Positions 7,708 to 16,232 of a stretch of 34,730 nt of DNA are shown piece after piece. Source of the DNA: a virus; IMG/VR virus record IMGVR_UViG_3300036406_000072, positions 1 to 34,730 of that record; one strand, written 5' to 3'. The position numbers were made by a program, and so were the translations under genes. The notes beneath the pieces are model-generated. The model did not search any database, was not told the DNA's origin, and was given only the letters and a program-made list of their open reading frames with translations. Numbering within the stretch: the stretch's first letter is position 1; every line of letters begins with the position of its first letter.

Positions 7708-9153
7708 ATGCAAGTTCCAATCCTAAGCGGCATCTATACTGACAGCACGCCAGAGCTGCGCACCGCATACCCTGTGAACATGGTGCCGGTGCCAAAGGCG
7801 TCAGGCATCAGCAATGGATTCCTGCGCCCAGGCGATGGCATCGTGGCCAACGGCACAGGCCCAGGCGTTGACCGTGGCGGCATCAACTGGAATGGCGTCT
7901 GCTATCGCGTGATGGGCACCAAGCTGGTGTCGGTGGACAGCAATGGTGCTGTGACCGTGCTGGGCGATGTTGGTGGGCCTACCACCGAGCTGGTGACAAT
8001 GGACTACAGCTTTGATGTGCTGGCCATTGCATCCGGTGGGCGACTGTACTACTGGATACCAGTCAACACGCCAGGCACCATAGGCTGGAACCCAACTGCT
8101 CCGATCTTGCGGCAAGTCACTGACCCAGACCTTGGCGTGGTGCTGGACTTCTGCTGGGTTGACGGCTATTTCATGACCACAGACGGTGCCAATTTGGTAG
8201 TCACCGAGTTGTCAGACCCGACCCAGGTCAACCCCCTGAAATATGGCAGTTCAGAAGTTGACCCTGATCCTGTTGTGGCACTCATCAAGCTGCGCAACGA
8301 GGTCTATGCACTGAACAGCAACACCCAGGAGGTGTTCGACAACGTGGGAGGAGAGCTGTTCCCATTTGCACGCATTGATGGCGCACAAGTCCAAAAGGGC
8401 GCTCTTGGCACGCATGCCTGCTGCATCTACTTGGAACGCATTGCCTTCTTGGGCGGTGGCCGCAATGAAGCCCCAGGCATCTACCTTGGCGCGGCGGCCA
8501 CCACCCAGAAAATCAGCACGCAGGAAATCGACAATTTACTGCTTCAGTACACCGAGGCGCAACTGGTCAAGGTTCAACTGGAAGCACGCAACGACAAGAA
8601 TCACCAGCACCTCTACGTCCATCTGCCAGATCGCACGGTGGTCTACGATGCCTCAGCATCTGAGGCTCTGGAGCAGCCCGTCTGGTTCACTCTGACCACC
8701 ACAGTGGTCGGTTTCAGCCAGTACCGGGCACGCAATATGGTCTGGATATACGATAAGTGGCTGGTCGGCGATCCGCAGTCCAGCTCAATCGGCTACCTTG
8801 TGCAAGACACCGGCCACCACTGGGGCCAGCAAGTGCGCTGGGAGTTTGGCACGGTCATCGTCTACAACGAAGGCAATGGCGCAATCTTCAACCGCCTTGA
8901 GCTGGTCGCACTGACCGGCAGCGTGACCTTGGGCAAGAACCCGCAGATCAGCACCAGCTATAGCGTCAACGGCCTGTCCTGGAGTCAAGACCGCAGCATT
9001 GCTGTTGGCACGATTGGCAGCACGTCCAAGCGCCTAGCATGGTTCCAGCAGGGGCACATGCGCAACTGGCGCATCCAGCGTTTCCAAGGCGACAGCGATG
9101 CCCATGTGTCTTTTGCTAGGCTTGAGGCACAGATCGAGGCGTTGGCATACTGA
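7708..9153 (+). CDS. Packaged-DNA stabilisation protein, P22 gp10-like tail hub
   Basis: In P22, gp10 forms the hexameric hub below gp4, closing the DNA channel and holding the needle and tailspikes. This protein has 481 residues (P22 gp10 has about 472). The N-terminus ('ELRTAYPVNMVPVPK', then 'NGFLRPGDGI', then 'GGINWNGVCYRVMGTKLVSV') follows the gp10 pattern of PVNM, a 'GYLR.FPGI'-like segment and a beta-propeller-like start. The frame extends further upstream, but the ATG at 7708 follows the preceding stop by 4 nt and gives the family N-terminus. Its own stop overlaps the next start. Confidence 0.85.
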   Translation: MQVPILSGIYTDSTPELRTAYPVNMVPVPKASGISNGFLRPGDGIVANGTGPGVDRGGINWNGVCYRVMGTKLVSVDSNGAVTVLGDVGGPTTELVTMDYSFDVLAIASGGRLYYWIPVNTPGTIGWNPTAPILRQVTDPDLGVVLDFCWVDGYFMTTDGANLVVTELSDPTQVNPLKYGSSEVDPDPVVALIKLRNEVYALNSNTQEVFDNVGGELFPFARIDGAQVQKGALGTHACCIYLERIAFLGGGRNEAPGIYLGAAATTQKISTQEIDNLLLQYTEAQLVKVQLEARNDKNHQHLYVHLPDRTVVYDASASEALEQPVWFTLTTTVVGFSQYRARNMVWIYDKWLVGDPQSSSIGYLVQDTGHHWGQQVRWEFGTVIVYNEGNGAIFNRLELVALTGSVTLGKNPQISTSYSVNGLSWSQDRSIAVGTIGSTSKRLAWFQQGHMRNWRIQRFQGDSDAHVSFARLEAQIEALAY

Positions 9154-9947
9154 TGGCAACCGCACCACAATCCCGCAAGTTGAATCTGACCCGCGATCAG
9201 CTCGCGGAGTTTCTGACCGACCAGCAGCAAATCAGGCAGTTCGAGCTGCTGTTCTCTGCCGTCGATCAGCTCCAGGTTATTGTCGGAACGGACTTTGAGT
9301 ATCAGGCAGACACGGCGGCGGCCACAGCCAACGAGGCACTGGCTCAGATCAGTGCATTGGCACAAGAAACCTCTGTCAGCATTGCGTCATCCGAGAACAA
9401 AGCCAATCAAGCATTGGCGCTGTTAAATAAACTGACCGCAGCCGTTGAGGGTTTGCAAATGACCCCACCGCCAAGGGAGTTTAAGCGCAGCCGCTACGGA
9501 TCGTTCTACGACACCACCACGCAACCGGCAACGGTCATCAATACTGCGACGGCTATTACGTTCAACACGACAGACCTGAGCAACGGTGTTTATCTTGGTT
9601 CTCCCACCTCGCGCATCATTGTGGACAGCGAGGGAATCTACAACTTTGATACATCGTTTCAACTGGACAAAACCACAGGTGGCACTGCTGAGTTCTATTT
9701 TTGGTTCCGGCTCAACGGCGTGGATGTGACAAACAGCGCAAGCCAGATCAGAATTCAAGGCAACAACTCTGAAATTTTCTCGTCGTTAAATTACTTTTTT
9801 AACCTCAAGGCCAACGATTATGTCGAGTTGATGTTTTCTGTCAGCGACCTGAGCGCCGTGCTTACTGCCTTTCCTGCGGCTGCACCGCACCCAGGTATTC
9901 CGTCCATAATTCTCACAGTCAACAACAACATCGGAGGTGTCCAATGA
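9153..9947 (+). CDS. Tail-needle-like protein with C1q/TNF-type C-terminal knob
   Basis: The protein has 264 residues. Residues about 50-102 are Ala-rich heptad-like helix ('TAAATANEALAQISALAQE', 'SENKANQALALLNKL'), predicted trimeric coiled coil. From about residue 114 a beta-rich domain follows ('GSFYDTTTQ', 'FNTTDLSNGVYLG', 'SRIIVDSEGIYNF'), resembling C1q/TNF-like jelly rolls of phage structural proteins. P22 gp26 and Sf6 needle genes lie directly after gp10, and the Sf6 needle carries a TNF-like knob. Position plus architecture therefore suggest the plug and membrane-probing needle. The start overlaps the gp10-like stop by one base. It could alternatively be a fibre. Confidence 0.55.
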   Translation: MATAPQSRKLNLTRDQLAEFLTDQQQIRQFELLFSAVDQLQVIVGTDFEYQADTAAATANEALAQISALAQETSVSIASSENKANQALALLNKLTAAVEGLQMTPPPREFKRSRYGSFYDTTTQPATVINTATAITFNTTDLSNGVYLGSPTSRIIVDSEGIYNFDTSFQLDKTTGGTAEFYFWFRLNGVDVTNSASQIRIQGNNSEIFSSLNYFFNLKANDYVELMFSVSDLSAVLTAFPAAAPHPGIPSIILTVNNNIGGVQ

Positions 9948-10279
9948 CCGTCATCATCAAAGTGCTGATTCCTGCCAAGCAGGCCGAGAACAGCCAGACC
10001 ACTCAGTACACGGCCACCAACTGCAAGGCCATCATCGACAAGTTCACTGCCACCAACACGAGCGCAGCAAATGTGACCATCAGCGTCAACCTGGTGACCA
10101 GTGGCGGCAGTGCAGGCACGAACAACTTGATCGTGGACACCCGCAGCATCGTACCGGATGAGACCTACACTTTCCCAGAACTGGTTGGCCAGGCATTGGA
10201 GCCGAGTGGCTTCATCTCCACCATCGCCAGCGCAGCCACATCGTTGACAATCCGCGCATCTGGCCGAGAAATCACTTAA
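9944..10279 (+). CDS. Conserved small virion-type protein, function unknown
   Basis: The 111-residue protein is beta-rich and neutral, with 'YTATNCKAIIDKFTATNTSAANVTISVNL' and 'VPDETYTFPELVGQAL'. This type of short protein recurs in phage structural operons, but I know no function for it. A GGAGGT site at 9933-9938 and a four-base overlap with the needle-like gene (ATGA) show coupled translation. A minor structural or accessory role is the simplest reading. Confidence 0.6.
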   Translation: MTVIIKVLIPAKQAENSQTTQYTATNCKAIIDKFTATNTSAANVTISVNLVTSGGSAGTNNLIVDTRSIVPDETYTFPELVGQALEPSGFISTIASAATSLTIRASGREIT

Positions 10280-10290
10280 AGGAGAACAGC

Positions 10291-10689
10291 ATGGACAAAT
10301 TCATGATGATGCCCAAAGGCTTTATGGGCCTGCCAATGGATGAGGAATTCATCACCACGGCAGAAAACAAGAAGAACTACGTCATTGCGGTGCAGGACTG
10401 GAACTACGGCCCAGAGATGCCAACCAATGAGCCAGGCGCAAATAAAGAGTTTTACGCAGGGCTGGCCGAGGCCATGCAGTGCAGCGAAAAGGACGCACGG
10501 CGCAAGCATTGCTCAAATTGCGAGTATTACGACAACAGTTTTATGGCCCAAGTCAAGATCGAGCGTATTCCGATGGCAGCCTACGACAAAGGCGCAGGCT
10601 TTCGTGGCCACTGTGAAAAGCTGAACTTTATCTGCAACGACATGCGCGTCTGCCAGGCTTGGGAAGACCGGGAAGAATACGAGGATTGA
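10291..10689 (+). CDS. Cys-rich small protein, possible metal-binding
   Basis: The protein has 132 residues with Cys at 64, 74, 77, 108, 115 and 121. The arrangement C-x2-C-E-Y-Y ... G-x-C ... V-C-x2-W-E looks like a metal-binding knuckle pair. A related pattern occurs in the early gene at 24134-24331 and at the C-terminus of the nuclease at 27367-28398. An AAGGAGA site precedes the ATG. It lies between virion genes, but nothing marks it as structural. Zinc or iron-sulfur binding is inferred only. Confidence 0.6.
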   Translation: MDKFMMMPKGFMGLPMDEEFITTAENKKNYVIAVQDWNYGPEMPTNEPGANKEFYAGLAEAMQCSEKDARRKHCSNCEYYDNSFMAQVKIERIPMAAYDKGAGFRGHCEKLNFICNDMRVCQAWEDREEYED

Positions 10690-10767
10690 CGGGATGCCGA
10701 AATGTGGGAAAATGCAGCCGCTGAGCCTATCGAGCCGCCAGCAGCTCACCCTGAACAGGAGCTGCGC

Positions 10768-11217
10768 ATGTCTGGTGTCGATTGGTTGAGAGTGAACCTG
10801 CAAAGGGTTTTCGCGCTCCCAACGCCAGCCGTTGAATGGCTGCTCATGCTTTATGGGGCCATCCAGGTCTTTGATGATGTCGCAGACGGTGATCCAGTCG
10901 AGCGCGAAGACCTCAATGCGGTGATCTGGAACACCCTGGTGGGCATGAACCAGAACACATTTTGGATTGCCAACTCCCACAGTCTCGCACCCATAGTGGC
11001 CGCCATGATCCTGAAGTGGCAGGCATCCGACCAGGCCGAGCGATCAGGCAAGGCCGATGCACGGTCATTTGTCTGGCGTGCAGGGTACTATGACGTTGTG
11101 CTGATGACCGTGGCGCTGTGCCACGGCACTCGTCGTGCGACAGAAGATGCAGGCAGCGTCATGGAGTTGTATGGCGAGAAATTTGAAGACTACATGAAGG
11201 AGTTCAGCCATGCCTGA
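10768..11217 (+). CDS. Conserved helical phage protein with a DDxxD motif
   Basis: The protein has 149 residues from ATG 10768, chosen because AGGAG at 10757-10761 sits 6 nt upstream. A longer version from ATG 10702 would add 22 residues but has a weak site. It is predicted helical, with conserved-looking stretches 'EWLLMLYGAIQVFDDVADGD' and 'DARSFVWRAGYYDVVL'. It occupies the place of P22 gene 14 (between needle and gp7), but I see no sequence match to gp14. The DDVAD at residues 36-40 recalls isoprenoid synthases, but length and context argue against that. Function unknown. Confidence 0.6.
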   Translation: MSGVDWLRVNLQRVFALPTPAVEWLLMLYGAIQVFDDVADGDPVEREDLNAVIWNTLVGMNQNTFWIANSHSLAPIVAAMILKWQASDQAERSGKADARSFVWRAGYYDVVLMTVALCHGTRRATEDAGSVMELYGEKFEDYMKEFSHA

Positions 11218-11860
11218 TCCAGTCACTGGTTTAATCGTTGGAGGCTCGCAACTGCTTGGCGGCATGATGCAAGCCGATGCAGCAAGCGAGGCAGCAGGCA
11301 TTCAAGCAGGCGCAGCAGGCGAAGGTATTGCAGAGCAGCGCAGACAGTTCGATGCACTGCGAGCATTGCTCCAACCTTACACCGAGGCAGGTCTTCCTGC
11401 GCTTCAGCAGCAGCAGGCCTTGCTTGGCCTACAAGGCCCAGAAGCAGAGCAAGCCGCCATTGAGCGCATTCGAGGCGGCGAGACCTTCCAGGCATTGGCA
11501 CAGCAGGGTGAAGAGGCTCTGCTTCAGCGTGCCTCGGCCACTGGCGGCCTGCGAGGTGGCAACATCCAAGGCGCACTTGCACAGTTCCGACCAGCTTTGC
11601 TGAACCAAGCCATCGAGCAGCAATATGGCCGCCTGGGCGGCATGACGCAGTTGGGTCAGCGTTCTGCTGCCGGTGTTGGCGCTGCTGGAATGGAGTCTGG
11701 AACCAATGTGGCCAACTTGCTGGCCCAGCAAGGGGCGGCCAGAGCTGGTGGCGAGCTGGGCGAGGCCAAGGCATTCAGCGGCCTGTTCAACTTGCCTGCT
11801 CAGGTGCTTGGCTTCCAGTACGGTGCAGGCGGCAAGGCTGGCATGGGCTTCGGTTTTTGA
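11210..11860 (+). CDS. DNA ejection protein, P22 gp7-like
   Basis: P22 gp7 is packaged in the head and ejected with the DNA to help it cross the cell envelope. This 216-residue protein is Ala, Gly and Gln-rich and helical. It has the pattern I know from gp7-like DNA-transfer proteins: 'EQRRQFDALRALLQPYTEAGLPAL', then 'LLQRASATGGLRGGNIQGAL' and 'LLNQAIEQQYGRLGGM'. The N-terminal Gly/Ala stretch may insert in membranes. AGGAG lies at 11199-11203 inside the previous gene, and the two genes overlap by 8 bases. It is the first of three likely ejection genes. Confidence 0.75.
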   Translation: MPDPVTGLIVGGSQLLGGMMQADAASEAAGIQAGAAGEGIAEQRRQFDALRALLQPYTEAGLPALQQQQALLGLQGPEAEQAAIERIRGGETFQALAQQGEEALLQRASATGGLRGGNIQGALAQFRPALLNQAIEQQYGRLGGMTQLGQRSAAGVGAAGMESGTNVANLLAQQGAARAGGELGEAKAFSGLFNLPAQVLGFQYGAGGKAGMGFGF

Positions 11861-11870
11861 GGAATAGAAC

Positions 11871-13325
11871 ATGGCCACCATCAATCCATTCCAAGCCCCG
11901 ATCAACTACGCAGTCGATGTGCAAAGCCCTTTTGAGGCGGCACTCGGTGGTTTTAAGATGGGTTCTGTTGTTGCGGAGGCCGAAGCGGCCAGAGCTGCGC
12001 GTGAGCGTGCCCAAGCAGCACAAAGAGAACTCACCAATCTGTTCAAAAACCCCAATGCAACATCAGCTGACTATGCGAGGGTCACGGCTTTCTTGCCTAA
12101 AGACCAAGCGGCAATTGTCATGCAGGGCTTTGAGGCGCAGACAAAAGAGCAGCAACAAAATACTTTGCGATTGGGCACGCAAGTTTATACCGCCATCAAG
12201 TCAGGAAATTTGCCAGTTGCTGAAATGCAGCTCAAAGAACAAGCGGCTGCTCTAAGAAATTCAGGCAGAGAAAGAGAAGCGCAAGGGTATGACGACCTAT
12301 CAAATCTCATTAGGCTGAACCCAACGAACGCACAAGCAATAATTGGCTTGAACATTGCTGGGCTGCCTGGTGGTAAAGATTTTCTTGATAATGCTGACAA
12401 GGCTCTCTCAACAATCAGGGCAGAATCAGAGGCTCCTAGCAGATTGACAGAAGTGCGGGCCAATGCCAATAAAGCTGTCACGGATTCACAGCTCAAGGTG
12501 CAAGAACTTCGAGCAAAACTTGAAGCAGAGCCAGACGTGGCCCTTCAGAGACAGTTGAAAACTGAGCTGGATCAAGCCCAGGTAGATGAGAGAAGGGCTT
12601 TGGCCACTAAAGCTCAAGTCGATGCCAAATTTGCAGAAAGAAATGTGGTACAAGAACTCAAAAATAAAGCTGCAACTCTTGGCTTGACGGAGGCTCAGAC
12701 AGCATCTGCAATAGCTCAGGGCAAAAAACTTGATCTAGAAAGTAGAAAAATAGTGCTTGAGCTAGAAGCACTTAGGGCATCTGGAGGAGTTGATCCGGCC
12801 AAGAAGTTTGAGCAAGAAGAAAAACTTCGCAAAGAGTTTCAAGCACGCACCAAAGTATATGGTGAGCTTGGATCGACATTCTCAAATCTGCAGGCATCAG
12901 CTCAAGCCAAAACCGGACCTGGTGACATTGCGTTGATTACTGGATTCATGAAGATGCTTGATCCAGGGTCCGTTGTTCGTGAGACTGAATTTGCTGTGGC
13001 GCGAGACACGGCAGGCCTGTTTGATCGTCTTGCAAACCAAGTGCAAAAGTTGCAAAGTGGTCAGCTTTTCGAACTTAATTCGAAGCAGCGGCAAGAGTAT
13101 GTAGACTTGGCAAGGCAGTATCTTGGAGCTGCACAGAAAAAGGCCGCTGATGACAAAAATGCGCTTGGTGTGGTGGTCAAGAACTACCGCTTAAATCCTG
13201 AAAACGTTTTTGGCCCTGAGACTACACAAACTGCTGCACCATCTCCGGCACCTGCTCCGGCACCTGCTCCAGCTCCGGCACCAGCCGCCACAGGTATGCC
13301 CTCTGGTTTCAGAGTCATTCGGTAA
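11871..13325 (+). CDS. Putative internal virion or ejection protein (gp20 position)
   Basis: The 484-residue protein is almost entirely helical. Charged coiled-coil stretches lie around residues 150-320 ('LKVQELRAKLEAEPDVALQ', 'AQVDERRALATKAQVDAKF'). The C-terminus is a Pro/Ala tract from about residue 455 ('PAPAPAPAPAP') ending in 'GFRVIR'. It lies between the gp7-like gene and the very large protein at 13338, where P22 has gene 20. I do not recognise its family, so the ejection role is inferred from position and composition. Its second half is AT-richer than its neighbours (23 G/C of 60 at 13021-13080), hinting at a different history. Confidence 0.55.
   Translation: MATINPFQAPINYAVDVQSPFEAALGGFKMGSVVAEAEAARAARERAQAAQRELTNLFKNPNATSADYARVTAFLPKDQAAIVMQGFEAQTKEQQQNTLRLGTQVYTAIKSGNLPVAEMQLKEQAAALRNSGREREAQGYDDLSNLIRLNPTNAQAIIGLNIAGLPGGKDFLDNADKALSTIRAESEAPSRLTEVRANANKAVTDSQLKVQELRAKLEAEPDVALQRQLKTELDQAQVDERRALATKAQVDAKFAERNVVQELKNKAATLGLTEAQTASAIAQGKKLDLESRKIVLELEALRASGGVDPAKKFEQEEKLRKEFQARTKVYGELGSTFSNLQASAQAKTGPGDIALITGFMKMLDPGSVVRETEFAVARDTAGLFDRLANQVQKLQSGQLFELNSKQRQEYVDLARQYLGAAQKKAADDKNALGVVVKNYRLNPENVFGPETTQTAAPSPAPAPAPAPAPAPAATGMPSGFRVIR
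13244..13285 (+). repeat. Short tandem repeat coding for a Pro/Ala tract
   Basis: The 12-base unit TCCGGCACCTGC occurs at 13244-13255 and 13256-13267. It is followed by TCCAGC and a variant unit at 13274-13285. It encodes Ser/Ala-Pro-Ala-Pro steps at the C-terminus of the preceding gene. Similar Pro/Ala-coding sequence begins again in the next gene near 13470. Confidence 0.8.
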
Positions 13326-13337
13326 TGGAACAACACG

Positions 13338-16232
13338 ATGGCAACATATAAAGTTCAAGCACCCGATGGCAGCATCATTGAGCTGGAAGGCCCAGACAAT
13401 GCAACTGACGCGCAACTGATCCAGGCTGCTCAGGCAGCCTATGTACAGCGCCAGCAAGGCGCTCAGGCAGCTCCAGCACCAAGTGCGCCAGCACCGTCTG
13501 CTGCTGCACCTGCACCTGCGGCTTCGCCTGTGGCAGCACGCCAACCTGCGCCTGTGGCTGCTCCTGTTGCACCTGCACCTGCTCCTTCTGCAGCGCCTAT
13601 GGCAGCGCCTGTGGCTGCTCCAGCAGCAATGGCACCGGCACCTGCACCTGCACCGGCTGCGGCTCCCAGAGTAGCTAGGCCTGCTCCTGCCGCTATGGCA
13701 ACTCCTGCGCCTGTGGTTGCACCTATACCGGCAGCCCCTGCCCCTGCTCCTGCTGCGGCTCCAGGTCAGCCTAGGCCGATGGGATTTTTCGAGGGCTTGG
13801 TTGAGTCTGTGACTGGCACCAGGCGATCTGCATCCCCAGAGGTCTCTAGGGCACTGGCTGAGAAGCGAACAATTTACGACATGCCAGAGACGAATCAAAT
13901 GTCTTTTGGCTTGCTCAAATCGGCACTCGGTGGTTTGATGGCTGGCTCAGAAGAACGAGCCAAGATTTTTGCTGCAAACTTCCCAGGCTTGACTTATCGT
14001 CTTGATGCACAAGGCACCGTGTTCCTGCGCTCTCCTACTGATGGCAAAGAATACGTCATCGAGCCTGGGCTGACATCACAAGATGTCCCACGCCTTGGCG
14101 CATCCATTGCCGCCTTTACTCCAGCAGGACGAGCCGCAACCATTCCTGGCGCAGTTGTTGGCGCTGGCGCAACCCAGGCGGCCATCGAGGCAACCCAGGC
14201 CGTCACTGGCGGTCAAGTTAGCCCAGCAGAGATTGGTCTGGCAGCGGTCACAGGCCCAGCAGGACAGATTCTGCAGCGGGTGGCACCTCCGGTTACCGCA
14301 GCCGTTCGAAGGGGCGCACAGCGCGTCACAGGCCGCGCACCGGCTCCTGCTGCTCCTGCTCCCGCACCTCGCGTCGAGCCGACACTTGAAGCCTTCCCTG
14401 AGCCAAGCGTAGATCAGCAAATTGCTGGACTCCGGTTCCAGCAACAGCGTCTTGCATCAGAACCCCTTCAAGAAGGAGAGTCGGTATATCTGCGAGAACT
14501 TAGCATCAATGATTTGCAGCGACAGATAGATCAACTCAGCGCACCTCCTGTGGCTCCAGCAGCCGCAGCCATACCAGAGGCACCACCTCCTGCTCCTGGC
14601 CCTGCTGGCGCTCCTATGGGCACGGCAATGGCCCCAGAAGTGCCGCCTGCAGCAGCCGCTGCAGAGGCCACAGCAGGTGGCGTCATCGATGTTCTGAACC
14701 TGGCACGCAAGGCCGGAGGATTTGGTCCTGGCTCATCTGCGGCCAAGGCTCAACTGATTGATCTTGCGCAGATCAACCCAGAGGCCCGTGCGGCAGCCGA
14801 GCGCCTTCGCATAGACTTGCCATTTGACGTATTGAGCGACAACCCACAGGTGCGCAGTGCTGTGGGCCTGACCCGCGCACTGGTTGCAGGCGAAGCTGAG
14901 GCTGCATGGGAAAGCACTGTGCGCAACGCCATCCAGCGTGCCGACGAGGTGTCGCAGCAGTTTGATGCGAATTTCATTGCTGGCAGACCAGCTCCTGGGG
15001 CTACCTCACAGAAGATTGTGGAAAACTTGCAGCAGGCCAGGCAGACGCTGAAAACTGACGCCAAGGCGATCTACGACCGTATCGACGAGGCGGTGCCAAA
15101 GAATTCCCCAGTTGAGCTGAACAACCTAAAAACTTACCTCGACGACCTGCGTACCAACCTGGGCGCTGCAGGCCGCATGACGCCACAGGAATCCAATCTG
15201 GCCAAGATGCTGGAAAAGGGCGAACTGACCTATTTCGGTCTCAAGCGCGAGAAGGACTTGGTAGGCCAGGCCGTTGGCGGCCTGAAGTCACCATATGACA
15301 ACATGGCAGCCGGTGACCTCAAGCGCCTGTATGCTGCACTGGCCCAAGATCAACTGGACAACGTGGCAACGCTGGCAGGCGAAGAGGCTCGGCGAGAACT
15401 GCGTGCAGCCAACCTACTGACCGCCAAGCAGAAGGCGCTGGAGAAGCGCATCGTCGGCGCATTCGGCCAAGAGATTGATGGCAGCGTGGCCCAGCGTATG
15501 CAGACGGCCATCACAACGGCTGCAAAGGGCGATGCCGCAGCCTTCAATCGTCTTATGAAGGTGGTGCCAGATGAGTTGCAGAAGGAGACGCTGGCCACTG
15601 CCCTGGCATCTGTGACCGCAGGCAAGGCGGCAGGTCGTGCTGCAGGAGCTGCTGAAACCGTGTTCAGCCCTGCAGAGTTCACCAAGGTCTATCGTGGCCT
15701 TCGAGCCAACCCTCCTGTTTACTCCCAGATGGTCAAGATCATGGGGCCAGAGTGGGACCGTGCCTCGCGTGATCTCTACGAGATTTCGAGGCGCATTGCA
15801 GACGCACAAGCTCGCATTCCGACCACAGGCAAAGCCAACCAGATTCTTGGCGATGCAGCGGTCCAAGGTCTGATGGGCCAAGTCATGTCCAGCAGCGTGG
15901 CACAACGTGCTGCCACTGGCGTGGCCAGCATGGTGCCTGGCGGTGGCCTGATCGCACCAGATATCGTGCAATGGATGTCTGCATCCAAAGGCGCTGGTGT
16001 GCAGAAGGCTGCCAAGCTCTTTGCCTCACCAGAGTTCCAAGAGCTGGCTGTGCAGACTGCCACCAAGGGTGGCCAGCCAAGCCAGGCGGCGCTTCGTCGC
16101 ACGGCCATGAGCAAGTCCTTTGGGGATTTCGCAAAAGAAGCGAACCTGCCACAATCTCTAGATGCACGCATCCAGTTCTTGCAGAGTGCAATCCAAACAG
16201 GACGCCAATTCGACCAGGAGAACCAACAATGA
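13338..16232 (+). CDS. Large internal virion or ejection protein (gp16-like position)
   Basis: The 964-residue protein opens with 'YKVQAPDGSIIELEGPDNATDAQLIQAAQAAY' (residues 4-35), a short domain I know from the front of many podovirus internal virion proteins. A Pro/Ala linker of about 100 residues (43-148) follows. The body is mostly helical with two further Pro/Ala tracts near 332-345 and 401-442, and a Gly/Ala-rich stretch around 270-285 that could meet a membrane. No peptidoglycan-hydrolase motif is visible. It is the last large gene before the receptor-binding block, as gp16 is in P22. Role inferred: ejected with DNA across the periplasm. Confidence 0.65.
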   Translation: MATYKVQAPDGSIIELEGPDNATDAQLIQAAQAAYVQRQQGAQAAPAPSAPAPSAAAPAPAASPVAARQPAPVAAPVAPAPAPSAAPMAAPVAAPAAMAPAPAPAPAAAPRVARPAPAAMATPAPVVAPIPAAPAPAPAAAPGQPRPMGFFEGLVESVTGTRRSASPEVSRALAEKRTIYDMPETNQMSFGLLKSALGGLMAGSEERAKIFAANFPGLTYRLDAQGTVFLRSPTDGKEYVIEPGLTSQDVPRLGASIAAFTPAGRAATIPGAVVGAGATQAAIEATQAVTGGQVSPAEIGLAAVTGPAGQILQRVAPPVTAAVRRGAQRVTGRAPAPAAPAPAPRVEPTLEAFPEPSVDQQIAGLRFQQQRLASEPLQEGESVYLRELSINDLQRQIDQLSAPPVAPAAAAIPEAPPPAPGPAGAPMGTAMAPEVPPAAAAAEATAGGVIDVLNLARKAGGFGPGSSAAKAQLIDLAQINPEARAAAERLRIDLPFDVLSDNPQVRSAVGLTRALVAGEAEAAWESTVRNAIQRADEVSQQFDANFIAGRPAPGATSQKIVENLQQARQTLKTDAKAIYDRIDEAVPKNSPVELNNLKTYLDDLRTNLGAAGRMTPQESNLAKMLEKGELTYFGLKREKDLVGQAVGGLKSPYDNMAAGDLKRLYAALAQDQLDNVATLAGEEARRELRAANLLTAKQKALEKRIVGAFGQEIDGSVAQRMQTAITTAAKGDAAAFNRLMKVVPDELQKETLATALASVTAGKAAGRAAGAAETVFSPAEFTKVYRGLRANPPVYSQMVKIMGPEWDRASRDLYEISRRIADAQARIPTTGKANQILGDAAVQGLMGQVMSSSVAQRAATGVASMVPGGGLIAPDIVQWMSASKGAGVQKAAKLFASPEFQELAVQTATKGGQPSQAALRRTAMSKSFGDFAKEANLPQSLDARIQFLQSAIQTGRQFDQENQQ

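Noticed and set aside
10694-10789. 31-codon leader-like frame before the DDxxD gene
   Set aside because: It starts near a weak GACGGG site but has no overlap signal with the true start and no recognisable peptide; coding potential cannot be supported.
10768-11217. Terpene or isoprenoid synthase
   Set aside because: Only one DDxxD is present, the second metal motif is missing, and 149 residues is too short for the fold.
13244-13285. CRISPR-like short repeats
   Set aside because: The 12-base units are adjacent with no spacers and code for a Pro/Ala tract.
13191-13898. Antisense frame rich in Arg/Cys/Ser opposite the Pro/Ala tracts
   Set aside because: It is the reverse reading of the GC-rich Pro/Ala repeats and has no plausible domain.
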